A stretch of 64,000 bases of DNA from Tomocerus qinae (Eukaryota > Arthropoda > Collembola > Entomobryomorpha > Tomoceridae), in the NCBI GenBank assembly GCA_020055645.1, contig CM034546.1:30132001-30196000 (forward strand), given 5' to 3'. Within the stretch, counting starts at the first letter, position 1, and every line of letters starts with the position of its first letter. Below, one piece after another: positions 36,351 to 47,641 of the stretch. The position numbers and the translations under genes were made by a program. The notes under the pieces were generated by a model. The model saw only the letters and a list, made by a program, of their open reading frames with translations. It was not told the origin of the DNA and did not search any database.

Positions 36351-39050
36351 CTACCTCTGTCGTTTTCCTTGTTTTTCCTTTCTTCCACATATGGTAAAAA
36401 ATGTACAAAATGGCCTGCTCAAAATTATGGCGAAAGAGGTCAAACTGGCCAAAATTCTTTTTTGGGGCAAGCGGAGACTTTTACTTTTACTAAACACTGG
36501 GAACCTCAGCTGTAATCTAATCCTTCTGACTTGTATAATTGTTTGGATTCGTAAATATGATAAGGCTTTACGGGTTACTTTATATAAATGTTTTGGGTTG
36601 AATTTGTTTTTGTTTTCCAATAAAAATTCCAAACAGAAGACAACTACACCTGCCAGAAAAACATAAAACACGACAGCTATGTTGGAGTTCGCGAATGTCA
36701 AAGGCCGGAAATCGTCATTATTAAGACAACTCCGACATTGTCTAAAGTTCTGTTTCTCAAAATATGATTTCCATTTGGAATATATTCCACTTTGAACGAT
36801 GTGGACTAACCTATCTTTGAAATATGATTTTCCTAACATGAAGTTTTGAGAACCTAATCTTATTCCCATGGTTTTTCTAAGAATGGCATTCTCGGGTTCC
36901 CCAAAATAGAGTTGTCTACGTGGATGGGGTACTGTTTCAGAATTCCAGTTATAATCGTCAAGAAACCAGTGGAGATTGTTCTCCTTGTCAATATAGATTG
37001 AATTGTTGCACTCGGAAATGAATTTTTGTGAAGTGACGGAGGGAAAGTTGGTGTTTATTATGTGTCTTTGAAAAATGGTTTCCTTTAGTTTTATCAATTT
37101 AGACAATTGTTTAGAAGTATTTCTGCGATCTCCAGATAATAATTCATTGTCTAAGATATATTTCAAATCATCAGCAAACGGCATTATCTCTAAATTAAGT
37201 AATTTCAATTTGTAGTTAAGAGTTCTCAATCTCATTCCAATATTCTGTACAAAATTCTTGTTACTGTTATAATCAACTTGACCACTACATTCGTCAAAAG
37301 ACTTTTGATCCAAAGTAAAATTGGGATGAACCCACATTTCCATTAAACAGGTTGAGGCCATAGCACCAATTACTGCATCCATTGTCCTATTTGGTAGCCA
37401 TCTACCATTCGAAGAATGAAATATTGTAAGTCCGGTAGAAACAATATGTTTATGATCAATAAGATCAAATATCGATTCTATTCTTTGTACAGGTGGCTCA
37501 CTAATTACATCCGTGATAACAATTCCCTTATATCCATTGGTTATCACGATGAACATCAACAAAAGTGGGCCAATTACAAGTCTCAGCCAAAGTAACTTTT
37601 CGTACTTTCTGTGGAGAGAGTAACTTACTTCTAACAGGTAGGCATAAATAATTAATGGAAATATGAAGTACAAATGCCCCTTTAAATAAAATATAATTAG
37701 AGCAAAACAAATTACTGAGAGTGACGTCACAAGTAGAAAAATCCACGTTAACAAATCAAAAGGACTTGTAAATGCTCTAAAATTTTCTCTGTCTTGGCTT
37801 AAAATGCTGCACGTAATAAAGTTGTAACCTTCTTCTGATGTTGGAATGTATACAAATGGTACATTATAAGCGCTTGATAAATATTTATCAATATCTATTA
37901 ATGTTGCCGTTATTGTTTTTTTAACTTGTCGACCTTTAATGTCGCCTTCATATTCTTCGAGGGTTAAAGTTATTGTAAATATTTCATTTCCTTTTAATAT
38001 ATCGTAAATTACGCAAAAAGTTTTATGCTTGAAAGTAGCGTTAGGTATATTGTGGAACAGCAACGAACCTACAGCTAATTCAATGTATTGTTTGGACATT
38101 GATTTAGCCATATGTATTGGTAGGTCACACCATTGTACTCCATCCTCATCTTCTTTAAGAACTGGGAAATCCATTTCTGCTACAACAGCTATCTCTCTCA
38201 TGTACATGTTTCTTATATGCAGTTGCCCTTCCAAACTCGGGGCGTTGAACTGAGTGTTAATACCTCTATTTTTAACACTTTTATTACTAGAATATAATTC
38301 TGCTCGAAAAAAAATTGCCCATCCAAACGGTAAACAAATAATTAAATAACAAAATTCGTCACTTTCTACTGCGTGTAAATAAAATCTTTTCAATTCAATA
38401 TCATATATATCACTAAGGCTTGCAGTTAAAAGCGTTTGCCACAGTCCCTTCTTTGAATAGATATTTTCAATTTTAGATAGGAAAGAAGACTTCTGCCAAA
38501 AATTATTTTGATTTAATAAAATATGTACCCTAGAATGGTCATCCATGTTGTAAACACTTTTCTCTGGATAAAGTACGGAATTATCTCCAGGAATTGTGAA
38601 AGGAGTAACTAGATTTCTGGAAACGTACATTGCGAAATATATTTGCAAATCATCCGTGACGTTTAAATTAATTACAATATGTGAGAGACAGTTAAACCGA
38701 GAGAAGAAATATGGAGGGGCAAATACTTGCTTTTTCATAAAGGCACTTTTAACATTACAGACTCTGAAAATGCTTTCACATGCAGCGAGTCTCTCTGAAA
38801 ACTGTTTTTCGAGTACTTCAAATCTTGTCACTGCAAATGGAACTTTGATCTTTGTCAGTTCATCTAAATATTTTGTAGCCGATGCTTGATTGTAAATCCA
38901 TTTGTTAAAAACTATATTAATGTAGCAATCGTGATCAACATTTACTATTTGTTCTAACGTTGTTGAACTACTTGAAATTACATCCGAAAATGTAATTATC
39001 GTTACCATAAAGGTGTGCGTACAAAATAAGACACTTAATCGACGAAACAT
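36351..39050 (-). CDS. IR-like receptor, duplicate copy 3, open reading frame with chimeric tail
   Basis: An 899-residue divergent ionotropic receptor. From ATG at 39050: signal segment (MFRRLSVLFC onward), ectodomain to about 400 with CYINIVFNKW and several Cys, TSEEGYNFITC (about 404-414), PFDLLTW before M1 (about 431-455), pore/M2-like stretch (about 459-472), M3 (about 488-512, into GYKGIVITDVISEPP), S2-like lobe with VQSGIYSKW (about 752-760) and M4 (about 790-811). It is predicted to be a membrane ligand-gated channel; the ligand is unknown. Up to about residue 852 it is collinear with copy 1. The last 47 residues come from unrelated DNA (36351-36490), where the duplication breakpoint falls, and differ entirely from the native basic tail. 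It has no stop or frameshift, so it is the best candidate for a working member of the duplicated set. Confidence 0.85.
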   Translation of the reverse strand: MFRRLSVLFCTHTFMVTIITFSDVISSSSTTLEQIVNVDHDCYINIVFNKWIYNQASATKYLDELTKIKVPFAVTRFEVLEKQFSERLAACESIFRVCNVKSAFMKKQVFAPPYFFSRFNCLSHIVINLNVTDDLQIYFAMYVSRNLVTPFTIPGDNSVLYPEKSVYNMDDHSRVHILLNQNNFWQKSSFLSKIENIYSKKGLWQTLLTASLSDIYDIELKRFYLHAVESDEFCYLIICLPFGWAIFFRAELYSSNKSVKNRGINTQFNAPSLEGQLHIRNMYMREIAVVAEMDFPVLKEDEDGVQWCDLPIHMAKSMSKQYIELAVGSLLFHNIPNATFKHKTFCVIYDILKGNEIFTITLTLEEYEGDIKGRQVKKTITATLIDIDKYLSSAYNVPFVYIPTSEEGYNFITCSILSQDRENFRAFTSPFDLLTWIFLLVTSLSVICFALIIFYLKGHLYFIFPLIIYAYLLEVSYSLHRKYEKLLWLRLVIGPLLLMFIVITNGYKGIVITDVISEPPVQRIESIFDLIDHKHIVSTGLTIFHSSNGRWLPNRTMDAVIGAMASTCLMEMWVHPNFTLDQKSFDECSGQVDYNSNKNFVQNIGMRLRTLNYKLKLLNLEIMPFADDLKYILDNELLSGDRRNTSKQLSKLIKLKETIFQRHIINTNFPSVTSQKFISECNNSIYIDKENNLHWFLDDYNWNSETVPHPRRQLYFGEPENAILRKTMGIRLGSQNFMLGKSYFKDRLVHIVQSGIYSKWKSYFEKQNFRQCRSCLNNDDFRPLTFANSNIAVVFYVFLAGVVVFCLEFLLENKNKFNPKHLYKVTRKALSYLRIQTIIQVRRIRLQLRFPVFSKSKSLRLPQKRILASLTSFAIILSRPFCTFFTICGRKEKQGKRQR

Positions 39051-42000
39051 TTTCTTGCTATTAAGTTATGAAATTTTTGTACAATATAATGTTTCTTAAT
39101 TCACTTAATAGTTGTTAACTTCCTCACCATCAGTATTATTTCAAATAAACATCATCCATGAAAATTAACAAATCAATTTTACTCGGTAGAAAATTATGCG
39201 TTCACGGGTCTATTTAAGTAGTTTTTTAAAAAGTTTTTAACCATTAAACTTTGATTGAAACACAGTTTGGACGAGGATTTATTAATCACTGTGGCACATT
39301 TTTTACTACGTTTACCAAAAATGCAAACAATTAGTATTTTTGAACATTGAATAACTGAAATATCGTTTTATTAATTCTTTATCTGCTACACTTTATGTAA
39401 TGTTCAATTTTTAGTGATTGACCTAAAAATATTTTCGCAAAAGTCATTTCTGTTGATTTTTTTAAACTCCTTTCCAAGCTGCAGAAGTCATAGGGCTGAC
39501 AATAGGGCGAAAAATAGTGCCAAGGGACAAAGAGCGCAACCATGTACTAGGCCGTTTGTGGCAGCCCTGTTATAAACGACCGTGTAGTTAAGTAGACTGA
39601 AATCTAAGGCATAATTCTGATGCATACAAAATGTAGATAATTTTTTTTTATAATGTATAAATCAAGACTTCAATATTAGCGGATGCATTAGTAAAGTTGT
39701 TTTTACTAATATTGCTTTACGGTATTTTTACACGCAGAATCAACAAAATTTTGATTTCCTTAAGACAGTTATGCCAGTGTTATAACCATAAAAATTTCAT
39801 GAAGTTAGACTCACCCATCGGAACGAAATTCGGAACGAAGGATATTGAATGCGATTAATTCCAACCCAATAACGAAAGATGTCCGTTAAAGCGAAGGCTC
39901 AGATAAGTTGTAGAACTGGACTATTACAAGTTTGTGACGTGTTTCCAGGAAGTTACCAAAAGTAATCTTTGTAATAGATCTGTTGGAAAATTATTTACTA
40001 CCGCAAGAATTGACTCGCTAATATTTTATTTCCATCCATTCCGTCAGGCCTAATTAAATTTCCCGAAAATGTTTTGCAAATGCAGACAACAAAAAATCCA
40101 TTTTTAATATAGTTAAAATATTTTCTTTTAGGTCACAATAACTTCTTGATACCTATATTAAAAACTAGGGATTGTAAGACAGTATATATAGCTAGAGGTA
40201 TGCTTAAATCAATGGACATTCAACATTCAGCTTGTTAATGTATACTACCTATATATGTCAACATTCAGGAAAGTATTGTCATTAAATATAAATGAAAGAT
40301 TGCCAAAGCAGCTAACACTCAACAAAAAGAACACTGATATATGGGTTATGGTTATGATATTATTCATCGTTTAGCTGAGTAAGGAGTTGGGAAAACCAGG
40401 TTCAATGTGAATTTTGTATCCATTCGTATACATGTTAATGTAGGATGAGAACACAAGTCAAATATCAGTTCATAACATTTAGTCATTTTTTTATAGGGGC
40501 AAAGATTTTATAGGGTCCTTATAAAAATGTAAGGAAAGGAATGATTTAACCAACCATACTATAGGACACACAACATTTAATAATGTATAAAAGTATGAAT
40601 TCCATATAATGTTTTTCGGTGGTAGGTCAATTTGGCAAAAGCCATTTTGGCAAAAAAATATTTTTTTTTCAAATTGACCACTGTGGATAATTTGGCAAAA
40701 CGAGTCGGATAATTTGGCAAAACGAGTCGGATAATTTGGCAAAAGACGGTTTAAGTAATATTTAAGACGCTGCAGGACATGCTGTTTTATGCTGGGTTCA
40801 GTACTTAATGAGATGGTTATGCATGTTAATACGTTCTAGTTTGTACCAATCATTTATCATTATCACTCACCTCTCAGAATCTTATGAGGAATTGCTGAGC
40901 CAAAATTAAAGTACGTTTCCCAAACGCTGACCAAAGTAACGCATAAGTTGGCTCGTATTGGATATTCTTATAGTTTGCGAAACACTTATGGACAGAAGAA
41001 ATATTAGTACAGTACCCCAAGGGAGATTTGTACTGCATCGTTAATTGAAAAAGAAGGAGTGTTTACTTGTGGCCGTAAAGGTTGGAGGGATGGAAATGTC
41101 TTTCCAATACGAAGGTGGTTATTATATACTAAAATAAACAGTCGACTTAATAAAGCCACCAAAAATATGGAAGCAAGAGGTTTCTCCTTTCAAAATTTAT
41201 AAAAATCGTTGCCATGAACTTGAAATAATTTTACCATCATTTTAACAAAGCTTGCTTATCAAATTTACACTTTGTGTATATAATTTATATGACTTATTAT
41301 GGATATTCCAAAGATACTCATTAATTTTGTTTATTTGATTAAGTTATTATAATTGTTTATGACTTGATAATAATAATGTTTGTTTTTATTGACCTGTAAA
41401 GCTATAATAAATGAAACTTGAACAAAAACAGCACATTTTGCCAAATTATCCGCTTTTTTGCCAAATTGACTTTTGCCAAAATGACCAAGAACAAACCCTA
41501 CCCAACCGTTATTTAATGTCAATGCTCGGTCGGAAATAAAACTTTTGGTGTTAAAATTAAGTACGGTTTATAGAAATGAGAAACTTTAAAAGGTTTTGGG
41601 TATTTTATACATATTGTATAACAGTAGACAGTCCATATAGGTATAAATTCCTTTCCAATTTCTGCTTGAGTTCTTTTGCAAGATGTAATAATATGTAATC
41701 CAATGCAGGCTTTACTAGCATCTTGGCTTTAATTTTACATAAATACAGGAGAATACATAAAATCAATGTCAATTGCACTGTATATATTTAAAAGGATGTA
41801 AATAATAGACAATACTTAGGTAGTCTCATATAAAGTCTACAGAATATCATTAATCTGCCTTATATTACATGTACAATATTTCATAGGGTGTTCCTTGAAC
41901 AGGTAATTAATAGGTAGTTAAAGAAAATTACTGACTTAAACAAAGCGGTGTCTATAAAATGATAACCTTAAATGGTACTAGTTTTTCTCGCCATTAAGGC

Positions 42001-42620
42001 ACATGATAGAAATTAAACTTTTATGATCTGGCTTTTGATTTTAAAAGGCTTTTTGACCAATAAAATTAAATGTATCACCAAATATGTAATAATCCATATT
42101 TTGATAAAAAGGACATACCTGCTTCGTCACTAAAGATTTTAATCACCCACTTTCGTCAATAACCGGAGAACGAGTTTCCCAAACTTTTCTACTTGCCGAA
42201 ATTTGTTTAGAGGCTTATTGCTGTCATATATAGACAAAAACTGATGTGCGAGGAGGGATAGTAATAAGCATCAGTACATACTGTCTTGTCTTAGGTTTAT
42301 ATATTATTCAGTGTTGAATGCCCGTCTCTTTAAACAATATTATTGGCGAAGTCAAACCATTTTCGGCAGTTGTATAATACCAACTTAAATTACCCCCTAT
42401 TAGTAAAACACTTAATGTTAAGAACTGGTGTTCGACTTCTGTTCTCATAGTCCACACACAACAGCAACATGCAGAAAAATATTGGTATATAATATTTACA
42501 TTGACCTGGTTTTCCCCAAGGCTTGCTCAACTAAGTGAAGTACAATAATACCTATTTCTCGCTTTTCTCATTCCTAGAATGCTTTGACTGTCTTCAGTTT
42601 ATACATCATAACATTATCAC
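39051..42620. repeat. Duplicated non-coding flank C, copy 3
   Basis: It is collinear with 15020-18540 apart from indels. It lacks Helitron copy 1 (A39138-T39139 is the empty site) but carries the 892-bp element at 40617-41508. It contains an eroded third copy of the exon remnant near 39.81 kb. No ORF of note. Confidence 0.8.
40617..41508. mobile_element. 892-bp element with TTTGGCAAAA subterminal repeats
   Basis: It is absent from the paralogous site at about 17619-17625, which defines its edges. The ends are CGGTGGTAGG and CCTACCCAACCG (imperfect TIR). Just inside lie repeats of the palindromic word TTTGGCAAAA in both arms, including three 22-bp tandem copies containing AATTTGGCAAAACGAGTCGG (about 40687-40745). 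The flanking T-rich words (TTTTT and TTATTT) suggest a 5-6-bp target duplication, not certain. The core has a frame with CGRKGWRDGNVF but no transposase. The superfamily is unknown. Confidence 0.75.
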
Positions 42621-43340
42621 TTTTCTAAATATTTAATTGTATATTTGGACCGGCTCTAGTATGTCCTAAGTCTGAATTATGTTATATGCTTACCTAGAGA
42701 ACTGAACCCTAAATTACCTATTAGAATTTTTCCAAATCAGGATTTGCACAAATTCTAAGATACAAAAATAGAAATCGACGGAAATTTCAAAACATTCCAA
42801 AGATAAAACAATTCGAATAGATGTAATTTTGCATGTCTTAAAAAACAAGTTTTGTCTGCAAAAATTAGCATTCATTTACATTAAGAGTGCCAAAACTAGA
42901 TATGATATGTAAAAGTCTAGTACGTATATTACTCATTTACAGTTTTAAATAGCAAAAATCATTCTTAATCTGAAACCGAATTAAAATAAAGTATACTATA
43001 CCATTATTCTCTTGGATAGCAAAATTTATGTGTTTTTAATGAAAGGAATTCAATGATTAAAAACTTTTACAAGTTAAATCAGTCGCACAAATAAAAGATA
43101 ACTTTACTGTTGGTTCAAACTGCAAAAACTTTACGTCAATAGCAGCCAGTATTTATCTGTTCCAGGAGAGGTATAGAATGCGGACTGTATCCCTCTCTGT
43201 GAACTTAGAAATCGCATAAAAACGATAATTTTAGTGATTATTTATACCTTTCCTATCAATAACATAACATTTCAGTGAAAAAACATAAAATTTCAAAATA
43301 ACATAATATATCTTATTTTTTAGCTAAGTGTGCAGGCGAG
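42621..43340. repeat. Duplicated flank E, copy 2 (left part)
   Basis: It matches 34.6-35.4 kb (ATTTGGAC, TTGGTTCAAACTG, TTTCAGTGAAAAA). The block ends in the target duplication of the hAT-like element at 43341. No gene. Confidence 0.7.
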
Positions 43341-44257
43341 CAGAGGCGGCGTTCCCAATGGGCAGACTGGGCAGTTGCCCAGGGCCTCGCGCTTTTGGGG
43401 CCTCGCGCAGAGCTTTGACAAAGAAAGAATTTCACCTTGTTGGTATTGATTTCACTTCAGAAATACTGCATTTTGGTTTAAGTTATACGTTTTGTTACAG
43501 CTTTATTACAGAACAATTTTTAGAATTCAAGGAAGAAAAGTATACCGAAAGTAGACATCGCGCAATCTAGTAAAAACATTTTGGTGACACGAAATTGCCT
43601 GCATCTCTCAGAATTATTATAGAATTACTATAATTAATTATGCATTTCAATCCACAATTTTGTAGTATTTTGCGATACCAAAACTGCGTAATTGTAGTAG
43701 ATGTAGACAATTATGTTTCCACTAATTGTTTTTTTTGAATTTTAAAAGAAATAAAGAAATTTTAAAAAAATTAATAAAATATCCAAATTCTAAAATGCCG
43801 GGTAGCGCCTACATAGTCTTTAACAGAGTCTTAGGGTCTTATTTTGAATAAAGGACGTATTGAGGTGGAAACCCTTATAGGCTGAAGCCCCACCCCAAAA
43901 TCCAAGAAAAAAATATTTTTTCTCAAAATAGCAAAATAATTGATTATTTGCCAGTTTTAGGCCAGTTTTGACTAGTATTTGTCAAAAATTGACAAAGTTT
44001 TTCGCGCTGAGCGCGAATATATGTAATTGATATATAAGTATCACATAATATAGTCCTTCCCGAAACTCACTTCAGTACACGTACTTGTTTTGTTTTCTAT
44101 ACCATTTAAAAAACCGTAAAAAATTTTCACGTTAATTGTTCATATGCCAAATCGTAGATTTGAATTAATATAATAATTTGCATATTTGTGAATTATTATT
44201 ATGGGGCCTCGCGCGAACATTTTGCCCAGGGCCTCGCAAATCCTAGAGCCGCCACTG
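43341..44257. mobile_element. hAT-like element, 917 bp, 8-bp target duplication
   Basis: The ends are CAGAGGCGGC and GCCGCCACTG. The octamer CAGGCGAG is duplicated at 43333-43340 and 44258-44265. The paralogous locus at 35.44 kb has a single AAGGCGAG without insertion. Both arms carry inverted GGGCCTCGCGC/GCCCAGGGCCTCGC motifs. An 8-bp target duplication and CAG-GGCGG ends are hAT hallmarks. It has only a short ORF (43328-43570) that is not transposase-like, so it is non-autonomous. Confidence 0.88.
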
Positions 44258-44932
44258 CAGGCGAGTTGCTCTTCTGGTGTTTTCAAGATCATATATGTAT
44301 GTACATTAGTTGAGTTGAGAGGCAAAGGATTCCTTTGGATAAGAACTTTGTGAGGCCTGCTTGTTTTGTACAGAGTGCATTGACATAATACATTGAAATT
44401 TGCACTGCACATGCATAAGGATACTAGAAACACCATACCAAAAATTTAGAGATGGTATATTTTAAAGAGATAAAGATTTTTGAATAGAGGGTTCTCTACC
44501 ATTGATTTAAATGGGAAAAGCATTTTACTAATATACCTTAGCGATAAAACCTTAGTGCATAGGATTATCAGCCCAAAATTTTTACCTTGGGTTAATAAAC
44601 CATTTTAAAACATATCCTATTATTTTTGCGTATGGTATATTTTTAGATTTTGAGAAAATCTAAAAAAGTTACAAGAAAGTACTAAAAGTATTCAAAAATT
44701 ACATTTTCAATATATTATATTAATGTTCTGTGTGCTGTATACTATTAAGTGTCATTAATGAGCAGATTAAATGGTTGCCATATACATTAGCACACTGGCT
44801 TTGCTACAGGTAAATAATATAGATTGTCACAACTTACAACAACTCTGTTGCATGAAATAAACATTTTGCAAACGAATAGCGCATATCGAATGCTAGCATG
44901 TCGAATTTAGTGAATGAAGTGACTTTAATTCA

Positions 44933-45178
44933 TTGAGCAAACCAATTAATTCAACAAACCCGTCGGAAGAGCAAAGACTACAGTTGCCAATTCTGTCAGC
45001 GGAGATTCTCAAGTTCTACAACCTCATGATCCACGAAAGATCCCATCTCATCGAACAGAACTTTTTCCGTGACATCTGCGGAAAGACTTTTAAGAAACAA
45101 GAATACCTCAAGCAGCACAGGTTACTACACTCACTTAATCATTATCAATTCATTGATTGTGGGGCAAGGCGAGATTAA
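44933..45178 (+). pseudogene. Degenerate C2H2 zinc-finger fragment
   Basis: The 81-codon frame contains FFRDICGKTFKKQEYLKQHR followed by LLH: the CGKTF-x5-L-x2-H-x3-H half of a C2H2 finger. The first zinc Cys is replaced (R before DIC), and the preceding HERSH and following H-x-C-G stretches look like neighbouring fingers. The start codon at 44933 is TTG, not ATG. It lies inside the 5.5-kb transposon, upstream of the transposase and in another frame. It may be a captured host exon or an eroded DNA-binding part of the element. Confidence 0.5.
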
Positions 45179-45330
45179 TCATCTTTTTGTGTTTAGAATT
45201 CTTGTTCACAATTCTTACTAAAAGGAAAAAGTCGTCGCTGTCTCTAAAAACTATAACCTTCTTCTTGGCCAAAGTGAGACTGACTTTCTCGAACTAACCA
45301 ACTCAGCCCTCAGTCAATTATTACTTCTGG

Positions 45331-47641
45331 ATGAAAATGCCGACCATCTACAAATATTGTGTTGTCTGCTACGGAGAAATTCGTTCTACAAAGCAACTAA
45401 GAAGGGCTAAAACACCAAAATGCTGGGCCAGAATTGAGAAGTATTCTGCATTCCTTGTAGATGTTCACAACGAAAAAAGACTATTTGATCGAAATGGATT
45501 TATATGCACAGATTGTCATTTGTTTCTTGTCTCAAGTGTCTCATCAGGTAGATTTCGTCGAATTCAAACGTTGCGTGAAACGGAAATTGTCAATGTTGGT
45601 ATTGCATCTAGACCAACAGAGATCGTTTTCGAACAATTGCCAATTACCATCTATCCTGATCGAAATGTTGACAGTCAAGCAACGACAGTTTATGAAGACT
45701 CCATTTCTGATGACAGTATAAATAGCTTATCGTTTAGCCAGGACTTGGATAGTTATTCTTCCCTTGAGTCTCAAAACTCAGGAATTACTAATATGAATCA
45801 AGGCTCAATTTCTAGTTCTACTTGCTTTTCTGTACCTAAGAATTTAGTGAAACTAAATATCAATGCTTGCTCTGGTACTCAAAGTAGATATTTCATTTGT
45901 AAAAGGACTGATGGTCGTTTCCACGTTCCTAGGTCGGCTGTCATTGATGTATGGAATAAGAAACAGATAATTGTACCATTTAATAATCGATGTTGTTTGT
46001 CTCACATCAGTGAAAACGGATTATTCACACCTGAAGCTTTAGAAAATATTTTGGCTAGTAAAACTCATATCTATCTTAGCCAAGAGGAAATAAAGCAATA
46101 TTTTATTTCAATGGCGGAAGAATGTAATTCACCGAGTTATGCTAAAGTTGACTTCAATCCTGGCTCATCTTTAACTGATTGTGATTACCACATGCTGACC
46201 GGACTATCAAAGCTGAATTTCAACCATCTGCATGATTTTATCTGCCCCCACCTAAGAAATAGTCATAACCGGAGTACCCGAAATGCTCTTGGGCTTTTCT
46301 TGGCAAAACTGAAGTTAAACCTTTCTCATGACTTTCTGGGTTTCCTATTTGAAATTGATGGACTAGCAAAAGTAAGTGCAACATTTGAATCTGTCCGAAA
46401 AGCTCTTGAGGAGAATTTGGTTCCAAAGTATTTGGGATATAGTCATATAAGTAGACAAGACGCCAGAAAACATCAGTCCAAAATGGCTTCAACTTTATTA
46501 AATACAAATAACGATGCATTAACAGTAGTAATAGATGGAACGTACCTATATGTCCAGAAATCATCAGATCATTTATTGCAAAAGCTAACTTATTCGAGTC
46601 ACAAGCACAGAAACCTATTGAAACCTCTGATGATCACTTTTACTGATGGCTATATATTGGAAGCTGAAGGTTTGTTTTATGGAGATGGCAATAACAACGA
46701 TGCTAAAATAATGAGCTGCATTATGGATAAACCCTATGGATACTTACTTCAAGGAGAATGATCAGTTGGTTCTCGACAGGGGTTTTCGGGATGTCATTTC
46801 AGAATTAGAAGCCATGGAATACCAAGCATTTATGCCACAGTTGCTAGAAAAGGGACAATTACAATTTACGACGCAGCAAGCCAATGAGAGTAGAATAGTC
46901 ACGATGACCCGTTGGGTTGTGGAAGCTGTGAATGGAAGATTGAAAAAGTTTAAATTTTTTGATTCGGTGATTCCAGTTACTTACTTTCCTAAATTAAGTT
47001 CACTACTACGAATAGCTTGCGAACTGATGAATGCATACTCTCCTTCTTTACTTGAAGAAAATGAGACACATCAAAATATTGCGTTATTAGCCCTTCAGAA
47101 GCTTCATCAAATTAATATCATGAAGCAAAAGGTTGAGGAAATGGAGCTTGAAAAGGCAAGATCTGCGTGGATTGAAGATGATGTGAAAGATTTTCCTCTC
47201 CTTACTCAGGATCAACTTAAGTATATTACGCTGGGCGTTTACCAACTCCATTTAGCAATCAGTTATACACGTCGACATCTTGGTGCAGACTCAAAATACA
47301 AAATATTCTGTCATAAGGATCCTCAAATCAGTAATATCATCCGAGCTAAGATCGCAAGTAGATTCGTAAGCAAAAAATTACATCAGGTTTGGGTAGAATA
47401 TGATCCAAATAAAGAAGGAGAAGACGCAATTGTGTCATATTACTGCATGTGCAAGACTGGAAGTCGGGTTGTAGGATGCTGTAGTCATGTTGCTTCTGTA
47501 ATATGGTACTTAAGTTATGGTCGGTATCATACAGAAATCTTGAACAAGAAAAAACGAAATTTATCAAGTAACATTCTGAATGCGTTAGATGCTTTTCAAG
47601 ACGGCTATGAAGATTCTGAGGCCGAATCGGATGAGGATTAA
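45331..47641 (+). pseudogene. DDE transposase with C-terminal SWIM zinc finger, one frameshift
   Basis: Frame 1 (45331-46761) holds an N-terminal Cys pair module (CVVC about 10-13; CTDC about 59-62), a Ser/Asp-rich linker, a helix-turn-helix region (about ALGLFLAKLKL to SATFESVRKAL) and the first catalytic block, IDGTYLYVQKS, then LMITFTDGYI. Frame 2 (46736-47641) holds the second Asp block LVLDRGFRD, the Glu block WVVEAVNGRLKKFKFFD, and a SWIM finger YYCMCKTG-x6-CCSHVASVIWY (C-x-C, then C-x-H), ending in an acidic tail. Together the D-D-E set looks complete. The frames meet at 46729-46740: one extra base, most simply in the AAACCC run, separates them. Native +1 frameshifting is possible but unproven. 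The role is DNA cleavage and integration of the surrounding 5.5-kb element. Confidence 0.8.

Noticed and set aside
36331-36666. Plus-strand 111-codon ORF
   Set aside because: Antisense of the IR copy 3 C-terminus; a similar shadow occurs at 23.73-24.03 kb.
46238-46564. Minus-strand 108-codon ORF
   Set aside because: Antisense of the transposase helix-turn-helix and first Asp region, with no features of its own.
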